Assembly (NCBI RefSeq): GCF_022458985.1
Contig: NC_061779.1
Span: forward strand, 15,173,001-15,237,000
Direction: 5' to 3'
Source of the DNA: Mugil cephalus
Lineage: Eukaryota > Chordata > Actinopteri > Mugiliformes > Mugilidae
DNA: 64,000 nucleotides
Both the position numbers and the translations under genes were made by a program. The notes beneath the pieces are model-generated. The model was not told the DNA's origin. It saw nothing but the letters and a program-made list of their open reading frames with translations, and did no database searches. This document shows positions 11,158 through 36,088 of this stretch, in pieces (the first letter of the stretch is position 1; every line of letters starts with the position of its first letter).

Positions 11158-11510
11158 TACACCAATCAGCCATAACATTAAAACCACTGACAGGGGAAGT
11201 GAATAACATTGATCATCTTGTGGAAACTCAATGTTCTGCCGGAAAACGTTTGGACCTGGCATTCATGTGGATGTTACTTAGACATGTACCACCTACCTAG
11301 ACCAGACCAGGCACCTCCCACCCCATAGCAGTGACACTCCTTGATGGTAGCAGTCATCTCCAATAGGATGCAACTGTGAGAGCAACAAAAGGTGTTGACC
11401 TGGCCTCCAAATTCCCTGAATCCCAAACCACTAATCCACAGAGGTCCCTCCCCTCAACCCATGGGACCCAAAGGCCCGAATTAACAACATTCTGTTGTCA
11501 GACACCACAA
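11158..11510 (+). mobile_element. Internally deleted Tc1-like transposon remnant (unit 2)
   Basis: Copy of the remnant at 6978-7330 carried along by the segmental duplication, with the same left end and the same WPPNS-encoding fragment of the transposase C-terminus. The AT-dinucleotide run just upstream (11101-11120) is longer than in unit 1. Confidence 0.85.
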
Positions 11511-11524
11511 GACACTCTCAGAAG

Positions 11525-11720
11525 GTCCGTGCTGGCCCTGATGAAAGTAACTGCGTTGATGGCAACTCATGCAGGTGAGCTAGTCTTTATAGTACGGTTA
11601 TATCTGTGGTGGCAAGTCACACCACACAATAAGTCGTTTGGATCCAGTCCCGTCTCACACTGGGTGCATTGGTTAGTGTCGGTGCAGATAAAAAAAATCT
11701 GGTTGCAATGTGGCCGTAAC
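11525..11720 (-). pseudogene. Decayed copy of exon 11 of the PCSK5-like gene (unit 2)
   Basis: Counterpart of 7345-7540 with a few private substitutions. Non-functional for the same reasons. Confidence 0.85.
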
Positions 11721-11846
11721 TAAAAGAAGTCAGATCGCATCAGAACACCATTTACAAAAGAGGGTGTGGTCACCACCACATTTATATCAATAAAGTAAAT
11801 ACTGCATTCCATTGTAACTAAACCCAGCTAGTACCCAGATGTAAAA

Positions 11847-12260
11847 AAGTGAAGATTATAAGGAATTACAGTCTATTGCAATATTTTTCTGATACTATTA
11901 AGAGTATCTGAAGATTTATGAAATGTTACTGCAGTGCAGGATGTATCAAAAACAGCATACAGAAAACAGAAAAAAATTAGACATTTCAGAGGAAGATCCT
12001 TCACATTTTGATAAATTAAAATGCTTGTCTAAATAACCAATCTTCCCAAGTTTGCTGTGTTAACTGATAAACTGGACACTGGTATTTCAGTTTTCATGTG
12101 TCCTTTTCCTACTCCAGAAATGTCTGCACCTCTCTGTCCTCTATAACGTGTTTCACAAAGGCTCTTGTCACCACAAAGTAGGCATTTCCCGAGAACATGG
12201 GGCCGCTGATGGGTGGAGGGCTCTTCCTCACGTCTGTCCGGATCACAGTGTCAGTTTGTT
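11847..12260 (-). pseudogene. Third GCNT copy reduced to a fragment (unit 3)
   Basis: 11847-12097 matches the region downstream of the two intact GCNT genes. From about 12098 to 12257 comes a coding fragment: VRKSPPPIS through FLE, the segment around residues 263-302 of copy 1. The C-terminal third and the whole N-terminal half are deleted. The sequence then jumps to DNA matching the region about 190 bp upstream of the intact GCNT start (5165 onward). The catalytic SPDEHLW motif is lost, so it cannot be active. Confidence 0.88.
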
Positions 12261-12360
12261 TGCTAGGATTAAAATCCAGTGTGATCTGATATAGTCTGAA
12301 ATTAAACAGCAAAATTAACCTAGCATACCAGTTGTACTTTACAGTCAATTAGAACACATT

Positions 12361-12366
12361 TTTATT
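12361..12366 (-). terminator. Possible polyadenylation signal of the PCSK5-like gene
   Basis: TTTATT on the plus strand gives AATAAA on the minus strand, about 315 bases past the stop codon. The 3' UTR between them is the part also retained in units 1 and 2. Confidence 0.5.
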
Positions 12367-12678
12367 TCAAATTACACATCCCTTTACAGAAAATCACATA
12401 TATTTATATACAAGACCAATCCACTTCTTCACAAATCTTTAATTTCAAGTTTAAAAAAGAATTTACATACATTTACACAAATGTATGTATTTTATCACCT
12501 ATCTAAAAATGTGCATTATACAGATACAGGCACTTCATAGAATAAAATATACAGCTGAACACAAAAATAAACATACCAAAGCAAAATACAACTAAATTCT
12601 CTTCTAAGAGACCTTTCAGTCTTGGTACGGCGCACACAATAGAAAACAGAATTACTGCAACCTCTGGTCTGGAGGAAT

Positions 12679-25839
<13,161 letters not shown>

Positions 25840-26137
25840 GGCAGTGTGCGGCGGACTTCCAGTCAAAGTGAGGAAAAGCAGCAAAACAGTCAGTCGAGGA
25901 GGAGGAGGAGGAGGCAGAGGAGGCGGAGGAGAAGGAGGAGGGGGGAACTGCCTCCGACGACGCAGTGTCCGTGCGGCAGGTACGCTGGCAGATCGATCCG
26001 AGGCTCTGACTGTGACACCAGCCCAGAAAGAACTTGCTGGACCTGTTCGTTCAAGTGAAACACGGGACAATGGGACTGCGGTGAGGATTTAATAAATGGT
26101 CCTAATACAATGGGAGAACACCCGGTGTCTTTGTCAC

Positions 26138-26216
<79 letters not shown>

Positions 26217-26217
26217 T
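26138..26217. repeat. (GATA)n microsatellite
   Basis: About 20 perfect units between the two divergent genes. Confidence 0.98.
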
Positions 26218-26429
26218 CGTATTCATTACTATATAATTAAATAGTACACTATCAATTAAGTGTCATGTTGTTACTATAGTTAAAATTATGTAATTCTTGT
26301 AATTCATTTGTTATTGGTAACAGCTTCAATGAAATCAAAATTTTCTTTCTTTACTTCGTTCTTTCTTTCTTCTCCTACATGGATGTATGCATACTTTCAG
26401 ATGGTTACTTCACAATCCTTTAAAATGTA

Positions 26430-26494
26430 TAATATAATATAATATAATATAATATAATATAATATAATATAATATAATATAATATAATATAATA
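26430..26494. repeat. (AATAT)n pentanucleotide microsatellite
   Basis: Thirteen perfect five-base units. Confidence 0.97.
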
Positions 26495-27059
26495 GAAATA
26501 GAAACAAATAACACGACACTACACCTTAATCTAGTGTTAAAATGGAATTCATTCACTATTCGTTATTTGTCAGCTTCAACACACCAAACAGTTAGTCACT
26601 AATGTATTATAGAATCGCATTCATTAGTATAAATGTGAAACTGCACCTTTATTTACCTGCTGTTATAATGGTATGCTAGATTTGTAGTTTTTCACATACC
26701 TCACTCCTGGTAGTGTTGGTGGTATACAGGATATTATGTATCCACTGTGTCTTGTCCAAGGCTTTGAAAAAGAAATAAAACAAGCACACAGATATATCAT
26801 ATACAGTGTGGCTGCACATAAAGTGTATTGCAGGCCTGCTATGGCAATGGTTACTCAATAGCTTAATGATTTTTGTTTGTTTTACTAATAAGAAATCCCA
26901 ATTTTTATTTCATAAATATTGCTGTTTCCATTCTGTTCTAAATCAGTGTAAACTTCCTTATAACAGTAGGGGTGGGTTGGGTGCATGTTTTTCTTTGTGA
27001 TCCGTTCAATGCCGGGCTTGTTTTTAAGGAAGTGAACCTGTGGACTGCTCAGATTTTGG

Positions 27060-27159
27060 TCGAGAAACCAACTTGTTTTTGCGCAGCGCCCCCTCGCGGC
27101 CTCCTGCCGGATGCGCTTCCTGGGGCGCGTGCAGATAGCGAGATAGAGAGAGGGAGAGA

Positions 27160-27190
<31 letters not shown>

Positions 27191-27279
27191 GGCCCGTGGG
27201 CTGCTGACGTCACGCGTCGGCCGAAGGGGGCGTGGCTTGTTTCTGCTGCAGCGGAGAAACTCATGACATGAGGATGAGC

Positions 27280-27310
<31 letters not shown>

Positions 27311-27396
27311 AGAGACAGGCTGGCAGGAATAAACGGTCCGTCACAGGTCTGGTCCTGGAAACGTTATGATGGGGAGCAATGACTGAGAGCAGCACG
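27060..27396 (+). promoter_or_regulatory. otud7a: Putative otud7a promoter and noncoding first exon
   Basis: The only CpG-rich block upstream of otud7a with a good exon-like end: AGCACG followed by donor GTAAGA at 27397. It contains a perfect CRE (TGACGTCA, 27204-27211), a GGGGGCGTGG GC box just downstream, and two GA-dinucleotide tracts (about 27140-27190 and 27280-27304). The transcribed part may include a short upstream ORF (ATGATGGGGAGCAATGACTGA, 27366-27386). No transcript evidence is available, so the exon is inferred. Confidence 0.55.
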
Positions 27397-28413
27397 GTAA
27401 GAGACGGACCTGGTCTCGTCTTATTTCTTCATTCGTTTATTCCTTGATTTATCTCACGAGACAGCGCGACGGTGCTGGCTCATTTGATAGGAAACACAAA
27501 AGGCTGCCACTGCAGACAGGTGCACCTGGCTCTGTGCGAGTACGTGCCTCGATGCGTTCAACTCCAGGATCCGTGCGATTGCCTCTTAATTTAGGTCGAA
27601 GGCAAATGCACCGAGGCCACAAATCTCATCGGCGGCTCGGGACGAGACGGCAGCCGGAGTCTTGGACTAAAACGCTGTTGCTTAGTCACAGACCTTTGTG
27701 ATGCATGGACATACAGTAGCAATGCAATGTAGCCTACATCTCAGACAGACTGCCCGTGTTTGCTTATATATCCCGACAAAATAGCACGTTTCGCAGCTTC
27801 TCGGGGGTTGTGAAGGATTTTCTTTTTTGACACACATGAAATATTGATCATCACAGTGTGTTTTGGGCCAAATGGCTTCACGTGTGCACGCTGATGAAAT
27901 ATATAACAGCTAGATGCTTCATATGGTAAACTGCAGTGCTCTCACTTTTAGATGTTCATCCTAAAACATAGGAAGCTGCCTGATTCCTTTTCTAACGCCT
28001 ATCTGTTTGTTGTTGGCCTGCTTCACAATATCCACTCACCATGCCTGCCTGTAAACACTGTGAGGCCAGTGATTCATTGCTATGGTATTTATAAACGTCC
28101 CCTGACCAAGATCCACATAATACAACCTTTAATCCATTGTTCATACCAGCTGATATTTGAGCTCGCACGTTAAACTCTCTGTAAGACGTGAATTCACACC
28201 AAGCTCAACTTTACAAGTCATTCAGCCGCCTGTTAGCTGTGTCTAAACGCAGGTTTGGGGAGACGGGCAGCTGACAGTAGGGGCGAGTGTGATTTGGAGA
28301 TAGCTGGAGTAGCCGGGGCAGAGTTACAAAGCAGGGCCCCGCGGCTCCCGGGCCGAGCCAGGCCAAGCCGGACCGTGCCAGCCCCGTAGAGGTCCTCGGT
28401 GCAGCAGGGCACT

Positions 28414-28432
28414 GGGGGGGGGGGGGGGGGGG
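28414..28432. repeat. Poly-G run (19 bases)
   Basis: Uninterrupted G run next to a GC-rich patch (28310-28410). Confidence 0.95.
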
Positions 28433-31400
28433 CTTGGCATCTGATCAGTTACCACAGCGAATTCTGTTCCTGTCAGTGGCATTTAGCTACAGAAAAGCAG
28501 AGCAGAGACGACGGTTGCTGTTGAACCCAGTCGGGCTTTCATGCCACCGAGGCAGAGCTGCTTTATCAAACTGCTCTTCCGCTGATGGAAAATGACAGTC
28601 CCCAGGCGAAAAACATCTGTGCCAGTTGCCCGCTACCTGCTTCAAGAAGCAAAAACACATATGCGAGCACGAAACACAAATTTGTTTACGCTCACACAAT
28701 TTCGCGCCGTTTTCCACGTAAATCCAAGTCATCAAACTAATGTATAATCTCGTAGGCCCTAACGAGCATCTGTGAATGGGGCTTAAATCTTCTGTTTTTG
28801 TTTCCTGAAGAATTCCATGTCTCCATGTCTGATTTCCCCCAAAGGTGAGTCCCTTGGAGGGGTCGAAATGAGTCAAGTGCCCGTGGTAATCATGGCCCAA
28901 TCACTGCCCTGGCTTTGAAGTGGGGCCTGTTCTTCAGACATCTCTACAGGTGGGGAAGCAATGTTAAGTGTTCTGTCTGCAGGCACAGGGAGGTCAGCTA
29001 GAGGCCGTGGAGGCAGGAAAGGGAGCTCCTCTCGGTTAGAGTCACTGCTCTGTAGCCACGGGTCTTGGCGTTAGATAGGTGCGTTCGCCTCAGTCACTGT
29101 TTTTGTGACATTGTCATTGTTGTGTTAGTGGATACATAACAAGTCCTTAAACCCGGTCGTAATAAATGCCTCAACCGTAGGAGCTGCTGCAGGTTTGTTT
29201 ACCTACAAGACCAGAGCTTGTGCCTGCGTTCGACGTCCGAACCACTGACTAGGCACAGATAGTGTGTAGCCGTGTAATCTAAATGGATCCAGTGAGGCTT
29301 TAGGTTTCCCGACAGGATACGTGGAAGCTTTCAACATTAGCCGCCTCATCTTCGTAATTAGCGGAGGAAGAAATCCTCCCTTTCAGCCACGGCGGGGACA
29401 CGCAGTTCTGCCCGCGATAAGGAAGTGGCAGCCGTTCTGGGTGACTGTGATAGGTTCAGACATCTGTCAGTCAAGCAAGCGCCCCCGCGAACACAGTCGC
29501 GTTTCACTCTGAGTGTTGCCTTAATGAGCAGTTTGTCAGCCGAGTTAGACGAAAGGCAGCGACGTTTGAGTCACATATATTTTGAGAGAGTTTCGGGGCT
29601 CTCCCCTCGCTTTCGAATGTGGACGATTTTACTCAAGCTCAGACCAAATCTGATTCAATGCACTTTCACTTTTGGTTCTTGGGTTTAAACTATAAACTGA
29701 CCTCTCAAAGCTTTTTTTTTTTTTTTTTTAAATCTGCCACTCTAGTTTGAAGTGAGTAGATACTCTTCGTTACATTCAACCAAACATTCAAGGGTGAATC
29801 TATTCAGATTATACGTAGTGTTTTACACGTCAAACCTAGGTTTGATGTTGATCATTGTATCGAAGAGAGTGTGTGTGGTTGTGGTTGTTGTGGTTTGTAC
29901 CATCAAAGTTTTCCTCGTTCCCACAGTTTTGCCGTACATCATTTTTGTGAATCTTGATTTTGTATTTCTTCCACCCAGAAGTGTTCGGGGTTGATCTTGA
30001 GAGCAAGAGACCGCTGGATTACAGATCTGCTTTGGTTCGTACCACACGTTACGCAGAAAGCAACAGGAGTTGGGTGTCATGTCATGTTTTGCCAAGGAGC
30101 CACCCTCTCTGACACACCATGAATGCGCGTGTGCACATGTGTGCTCGTGCCTCTTTGCACCACCTGTCTGGTGCTGAGTCTGGGAGCAGGGTGGCTCCGG
30201 GAGACGTCTGCTGCTGTTAACATTCCCCTCCACAAGGTCTAGTGGGCACAGCCATCCCCTGACTGGCCTCAAATCAGCAAGGGAACAGTTTCTAAATCAA
30301 ACAGAACGCTGTTGCACAGGATACCCTTGGTGACTCGATTTAGATTCATGCAGGCCCACAGCGTAGGTCATTTTCATTCATTCAGAGAAATAGGTCAGGC
30401 CTCTTTTTCTCGGCGAAACGCAGCTGCATTTGTTGGAAACCCGTCCATTTTGTCACACCTTGTTTCCGTTGATGGAGATATTAAGATGCAGTAATGCGGC
30501 TTGGACGTGACCCCAAGCGGAGAGCGTCGGTTGTGCTGTTTTTTTTTTTTGTTTTTTTTTTTCACCGCACTTTTTTACGTCCTTCATTTTCTTAAGTAGA
30601 GAAAACAAGTGCTGCGCTGTCTCTCGCTGTCAGCGCCACATCTTTCATCTCTGCTCCAGCACGTATCGTTAGATCTTTAACAAAATCCATTCATGGAACG
30701 TCGCAGGGCAAATTTGACCTCGGATCCTGCTATTTTAATACTTCTCCCGTCATTCGTTGTCTCTGCCTGCTGCTTTTGTTGCCTTTTTCGCGTATGTTTT
30801 CTGCTGGATTCTTTGATCGAAGTCAGGTTTAAATTTAAATCAGTCCGGTTTGTTCAATTCAGAATGTTGCAGTTACGGCATACACTAGTTTTAATCACAT
30901 TATATGTACCTCAAGTTTCTTGTGCAGACAGAAGAGTTGCTAGGCACCTCTGTTTGTGTACGCGTGTGTGTGTGTGCGTGCGTGTGTGAGAATGGAAGGG
31001 AAGTTGTCGGGTGTTTTGCACGTTAGTGTAAAGAAACAGTTTGCTATTTACCAGATTAGTGAATCACCTCATGACACAGGTTTTGGTGGAAAGTCTGCAA
31101 ACTATTTATAGCAAACCCGACTCGGAAACATTGCGCCGTACTACAGCGCTAATGCGATATAAAATGCAAATTCTGGTTTAAGCTTGCCACATCTTTCCTT
31201 TGCATTGCAGCCCCACCCACTGAAAGTTTTTTTTCTTGTTCTTTTTTTCTTCTGTGGGGGGGCCTCAGTGGAGAACATGCATCACACCAAATTACTCATT
31301 TTAGTTTTTTTTTGCTTATTTCTAAGGGTTGGTAATGTAAAATAATGACATGCAGTAGCTTTAAAGTATCTGAACTCCTTTCTTGTTTTCAAATAATTGT

Positions 31401-33670
31401 TGATTGTCGTCAAGTATCCACCACGGGAGGTTTTGGGTCAGACAAAATTGTCTGTTACCGTTATCTGCTTTTGGGTGTCTATCTGATGGCGCTGCAAGAT
31501 GTGCAAGAAGAGCTCTGCTTGAGTTCAGGGTCATTTATAACCTGCTTTCAACAGGTTTACAAATGTCAGCCCGAAAGAGTGAGCTCTGCAGCTCTGTACT
31601 GAGTGTACTATTATTGTATCACGTATCATTGTTTGGATGCCAGTCAGAATTTTGAGGATATTTTAATGTTATGTGCAGTGTGAGTGTTTTATCTAAATGA
31701 ACGACTGTCTAGCAAAACCAAATGCAGTGCAATGCAATCGATTAAATGCATTAAATACATACATACAATCATGAGGAAAAACAATAGCAAACACTGAAAT
31801 TGCACAAATGATGTGATTAAGTGCTGAGATGGAAAAACTTCCGTTGTGCTTCACATTTTGTGTCAGGCAATATTAATTCAATATTAAGTCGTGCCTTAAG
31901 TTACTTCTTAAGTTACGTCCTGGAGGGCTGTCAGGTCGGTTTGTCGATGTGTTGTTTTTGGCGTAGTTACAGGCGACGGTGATGATTTCATTTCCAACAA
32001 TAAATAACAATAGAACAATAAACTAAATATTTGTGATCTGTATTTACTGCTACATTTCACCATGTTTTTGCCACTCAGGGGGGCGTGGCCCCGGGCGGCC
32101 GTGACGTCAGTGCATACACTCTACACTAAATCAGGAAAAAGGTTATGCGATAAGGTCCTTTCCTCCCAAAATCAATCCTAAGGTGGTGAGGCACTATATA
32201 GCGTGCTGGTTTTGTGAGATGTAGTCAAAACATGTATTCACAGGTTTTATAATGGCGTTTCTCGGAGTGTAAGCTGAATTTAAAATTATATTACCTAACT
32301 TTAATATCATAAACCGTGGATTTGTTTCAAAGAATGCAACGTGACATTGAGCACTGCCATATACTGTTTTCTATCTAAAATAATAGAATCAAGTTAACAT
32401 GAGAACATGGAGCAGAGAACAGACGCGTAGCTTAGCTAGATGTTGCTGGATGTGATATGTGGATTCAGAAAAGGCATTCCCATAAATTATTTTTGTGGTG
32501 TTTTTTGGTGTACTTTTTAATGTTTTTTTGGCCATCCCTTTATCTGTACAGTAACAGGATACCTGCAGTTATCGCTGATCTGTAGGAGATAGCACGCGGA
32601 TCATATTTACAGACTTCAGCTATGTACAGTACGTGTACTGTAGGTCTGGAGGAAATTGTGAAAGCAAGCACAATCCTCTGTGATTATAACACAGGGGACA
32701 GTCTCCCTCAGCATAAACTCAAATAGGAAACACCATCTGGCTTGAGCTCGATGGTCTGGTTTTCTCACGTGGAGTCGTTGGATACATTCATCATTGTCAG
32801 ACAGCATGCAGTTCTTTATGCCTCTACTGTGCGTTTCTCAGCTTCTTGGTTGAAACCAACTCTTTAATATATCTATACGAACTGGATATTCCATTTCCCT
32901 GTTCTCGTCTTCTTCAAACCAACAAAAAGTCAGGAGCCTTCTGTTGAGGAAGGGCTTCGCTCCGTAGCCGCAGCTGTCTGCTTGTGGCATTCAGTCGAAC
33001 AGGCACCAGTCAGGAGAGGAGGTATTGGACCTTGCAGTAGAAGGGCTGAAGCTGAAGGCACTGACATTTTAAGGGTTTGCAATCTCGTTCTGTGCCCCTC
33101 AGCAACCAGCTCTTTGTTTGGGCTGCACGCCGCAGACACAGCTGAGCCGAGACTGGGTTTGAGTATAAGGTCAGACGGAAGATTTTTTATTTTTTTTGCT
33201 TGTAGTGTAAATAATGAATACGATTTTATGGCTATGACTATATGCCGTGTGCTGTGTTGTTTTTTGGTCTGTAGATAATCAAAATAATGGTGGAAGCTGT
33301 ACAGTTGTGATGGTGAATTTAAAATCTGATTTGTGGAGTTCATCTTGATTAAAAAATTTAAAAAAAATAAATAACTCACTGATTTCATTGGTAGCAGTTG
33401 TCAAACTATAAAGGCAAAGTAAAGAACCTTGCTTCTATGGATAGAAGAGCTGGGGGTTTTGTTATAAATGCAATAAATGAATGAGAGTTGCAACAAACTC
33501 TGCATTATTTCTGTGATTATTCAATGAATCTGTGACTATTTTCTGACTAGTTATTAGTCCTTTCATACTATTCAACAAAAGTTCAAATGAATTATTATTT
33601 AATATATTCTGTCATTCATTAGCACGGACAGTGTGGGGTATGATTTCGCTCCATCGTCTCGGATGATTGT

Positions 33671-33905
33671 ACACCGATCAGGCATAACATTATGACCACC
33701 TTCATAATATTGTGTAGTTCTCCCTTGTTCCTCCAAAACAGAATGGACATGGGCCTTCTGAGAGTGTCCTGTGGTGTCTGTTTTTTGTTTTTGTTTTTGT
33801 TTGTTTTCTGATGGGCTGAGGTGAGGGGCGTCTGTGGATCATCCCAGGAGAGGTTATAACTTTTAGCAAAAGTTGAAAGTGTCCCTCAGGTATCCCCTGC
33901 ACGCA
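33671..33905 (-). mobile_element. Tc1-like transposon remnant
   Basis: Begins with the end sequence CACCGATCAGGCATAACATT followed by 'atgaccacctt', then 'ccaaaacag' and 'gtgtcctgtggtgtctg'. This matches the reverse strand of the 3' end of fish Tc1-like elements of the same family as 6978-7330. A T-rich tract interrupts it and the transposase is not open. Confidence 0.7.
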
Positions 33906-35995
33906 GCCTGGTGCTCATGCAGTCCACTTCAGCTTTAACATAAATTTACCTCAAATATTGATGTGATGATGCATTTTTAGTGCCGATTGACAACAACTCA
34001 CCAGCCCATGAATATGCTGTGCTAGCAGTGTGCAGCGCAGCAATGAGATGCAAAGTGACATTTCATGCTCCCAACAGCGTCTTTCATGCAGCATGTGAAA
34101 GGCAGCTGCACAGAAGTTGTTTTTTTTTTTTTTTTTTTTTAGGGTACAGTTGAGAAAAAGAAAGGTAAAATCAGTGAGTGTTAGCGCATGGCTTTAATCC
34201 AGACGAAGGATGGCGTTTGACTGGCGTGAAGCAGAGGCCACCCTTCATTCTTGGCTTTCTCTCTCTGTCACTCTCTGCATCCCCTTGTCTCTGCAAGAGT
34301 ATATGTGAGTATTTGATTATCCAGTGCGTCGGGGTGATCCGAGGTCACAGCAAACAATCGTGGTCTGCGGGTCCTGGTGGCAGGTCCCAGTGGTGGATGG
34401 AACATAATGGAGGGATGAGGAGTGGGAGTCCGAGAGAATGGTTTAAACCCGATGTCCCGATTCAAGGCCATGTATCCTTGAATGTGACGTCCCGTGCAGT
34501 GATTGAAACACTCCGCATGTATTCCACACACTGCCACCATTATTGTCTGGGTGACAGCATATATGCATGTGCACACGACCGTCGACGCAAACACAAGCTT
34601 GCGGCCGAGGCTGGAGGGGGGAACGAAGATTGAGGCGGACCGACTGATATGAAGCCTGAATAGCAAGTGGTGCTTCCCGTCTGCATCGGAAATCACTGAT
34701 TGAATCTTGCTCTCTCGAGCGAGGGCTTTGAAAAAGTGAAAGAGCTCAGTTTGTAGTTTGGTGAGACATCATAATATTCCATTACATGAATTTCCCATGG
34801 CGTTTAAGCGTGGCGTGTTTTGACGCGGGCAAATAGACCGTGCTGATTATTCACTACTGATGCAACATGGAAATTATATATTTTCCGGTAACTGCTCATG
34901 TGCATCTCCAGCAGTACAATTAACCCACGTTTTTTTTTTTTCTTCCATTGCTGTAGTTTTCCACTTTACGCCTTTATTCATTGAATCTCATCTGTAATGG
35001 CCGTGCAGCAGGTTTGAAGCTTTTAGTGTTTCCATCTTGTTGTGTATTCGTATGTGAGAGCTGTATCCATTGTTGCGGGGTTAATAGTCAGCCATATTAC
35101 TTTTGTCTCTGACCATAACTGACAGGGTGATTTGACATTTTGCTGTTCACAGGCATGTAAATAAGTACTTGGTAAGAACGAATGCCATCTTTTATTAGTT
35201 GCCGTCCGTGTTTTGGCAGGCCTTTGTGGAAGCACTTGGTCTGTTAGCTTAGAGATGAGTAAACACACTGAGGGCACGCTGAGTAGCGAACACGCCGCAG
35301 TTATTACACGCATACAGTGATATATGCATCATTGTATTCTCACACACCCATGCACTCCAGAGTTTGTAGGGGGTGGAGGGGAGGGGCATAGGATGTTTAT
35401 CTACCAGCGTCGAGCGCAGCAGTTTCAGCCTGTTCCTTCTTGGCCCCGCTAACTGCAGCTCAGCTCACACGCTGGCGATGAAGCCACAGTTGGCTCGACC
35501 AGGCCGCGGGTCCGGGCCAAAATATAAGATCCCCGCTTGCCTTGAAGAATCCGAAATATTCTGTCCAGCCGAGGAGGGATCAGGCTCCTCGGGGTGGGGG
35601 TGGGAGAGGGGGTGGGAGGGGGCTGAGTAACTTATTTTGTGTTTCACCAACAAGCCCACATCTTATGTCCAGCTCTTGCAGGACAGGTCCCTCGCCACTA
35701 TTTTGGAAACTAGGCTCAGGTTTTAGGTTTCAGATGTTGTGTTGACGCTAGTACTTCACGGTAAACTGGGAAACTGTCTACAAACAGGTTGCACTGAGTC
35801 AGTGTGTGAGTTCACCTCTCTTTGTCATCAGAAAAAAAAAAAAAAGTTTCTTATTATTTTCAGTCACATTGTGGGTGGAGAGTTTTCATCAGTCGGCACA
35901 TGAGTGATTATCATTGTGACTTAGGTGTTGGATATATTCAAGTTCAACAAGGTGTTTATAAGATCATACAGACAAAGCAGACCAACTAGTCTCGT

Positions 35996-36088
35996 CTCCT
36001 CTCTCCTCTCCTCTCCTCTCCTCTCCTCTCCTCTCCTCTCCTCTCCTCTCCTCTCCTCTCCTCTCCTCTCCTCTCCTCTCCTCTCCTC
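35996..36088. repeat. (TCTCC)n pentanucleotide microsatellite
   Basis: About 18 near-perfect units, strictly pyrimidine on the plus strand, so capable of forming triplex DNA. Confidence 0.97.

Larger units (their letters stand above)
7668..11846. repeat. Tandem segmental duplication, unit 2 (about 4.2 kb)
   Basis: Near-identical head-to-tail copy of unit 1, offset about 4.23 kb, with only scattered substitutions and small indels in both genic and non-genic parts. The high similarity outside coding sequence points to recent duplication or continuing gene conversion, not selection alone. Confidence 0.92.
25840..27060. other. Region between the divergent PCSK5-like and otud7a genes
   Basis: About 1.2 kb upstream of the PCSK5-like start. 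The first 250 bp is GC- and GGA-rich and probably contains its 5' UTR and promoter. Two microsatellites follow, (GATA)n at 26138-26217 and (AATAT)n at 26430-26494, then AT-rich DNA. The two genes are transcribed away from each other, so shared regulation is possible but not shown. Confidence 0.55.

Noticed and set aside
25840..26070. Open frame of about 77 codons upstream of and in frame with the PCSK5-like start, with a polyproline run
   Set aside because: It contains no ATG; the apparent start is TTG. The proline run comes from a GGA/GAG-rich tract typical of GC-rich 5' UTRs, and the signal peptide begins at the downstream ATG.
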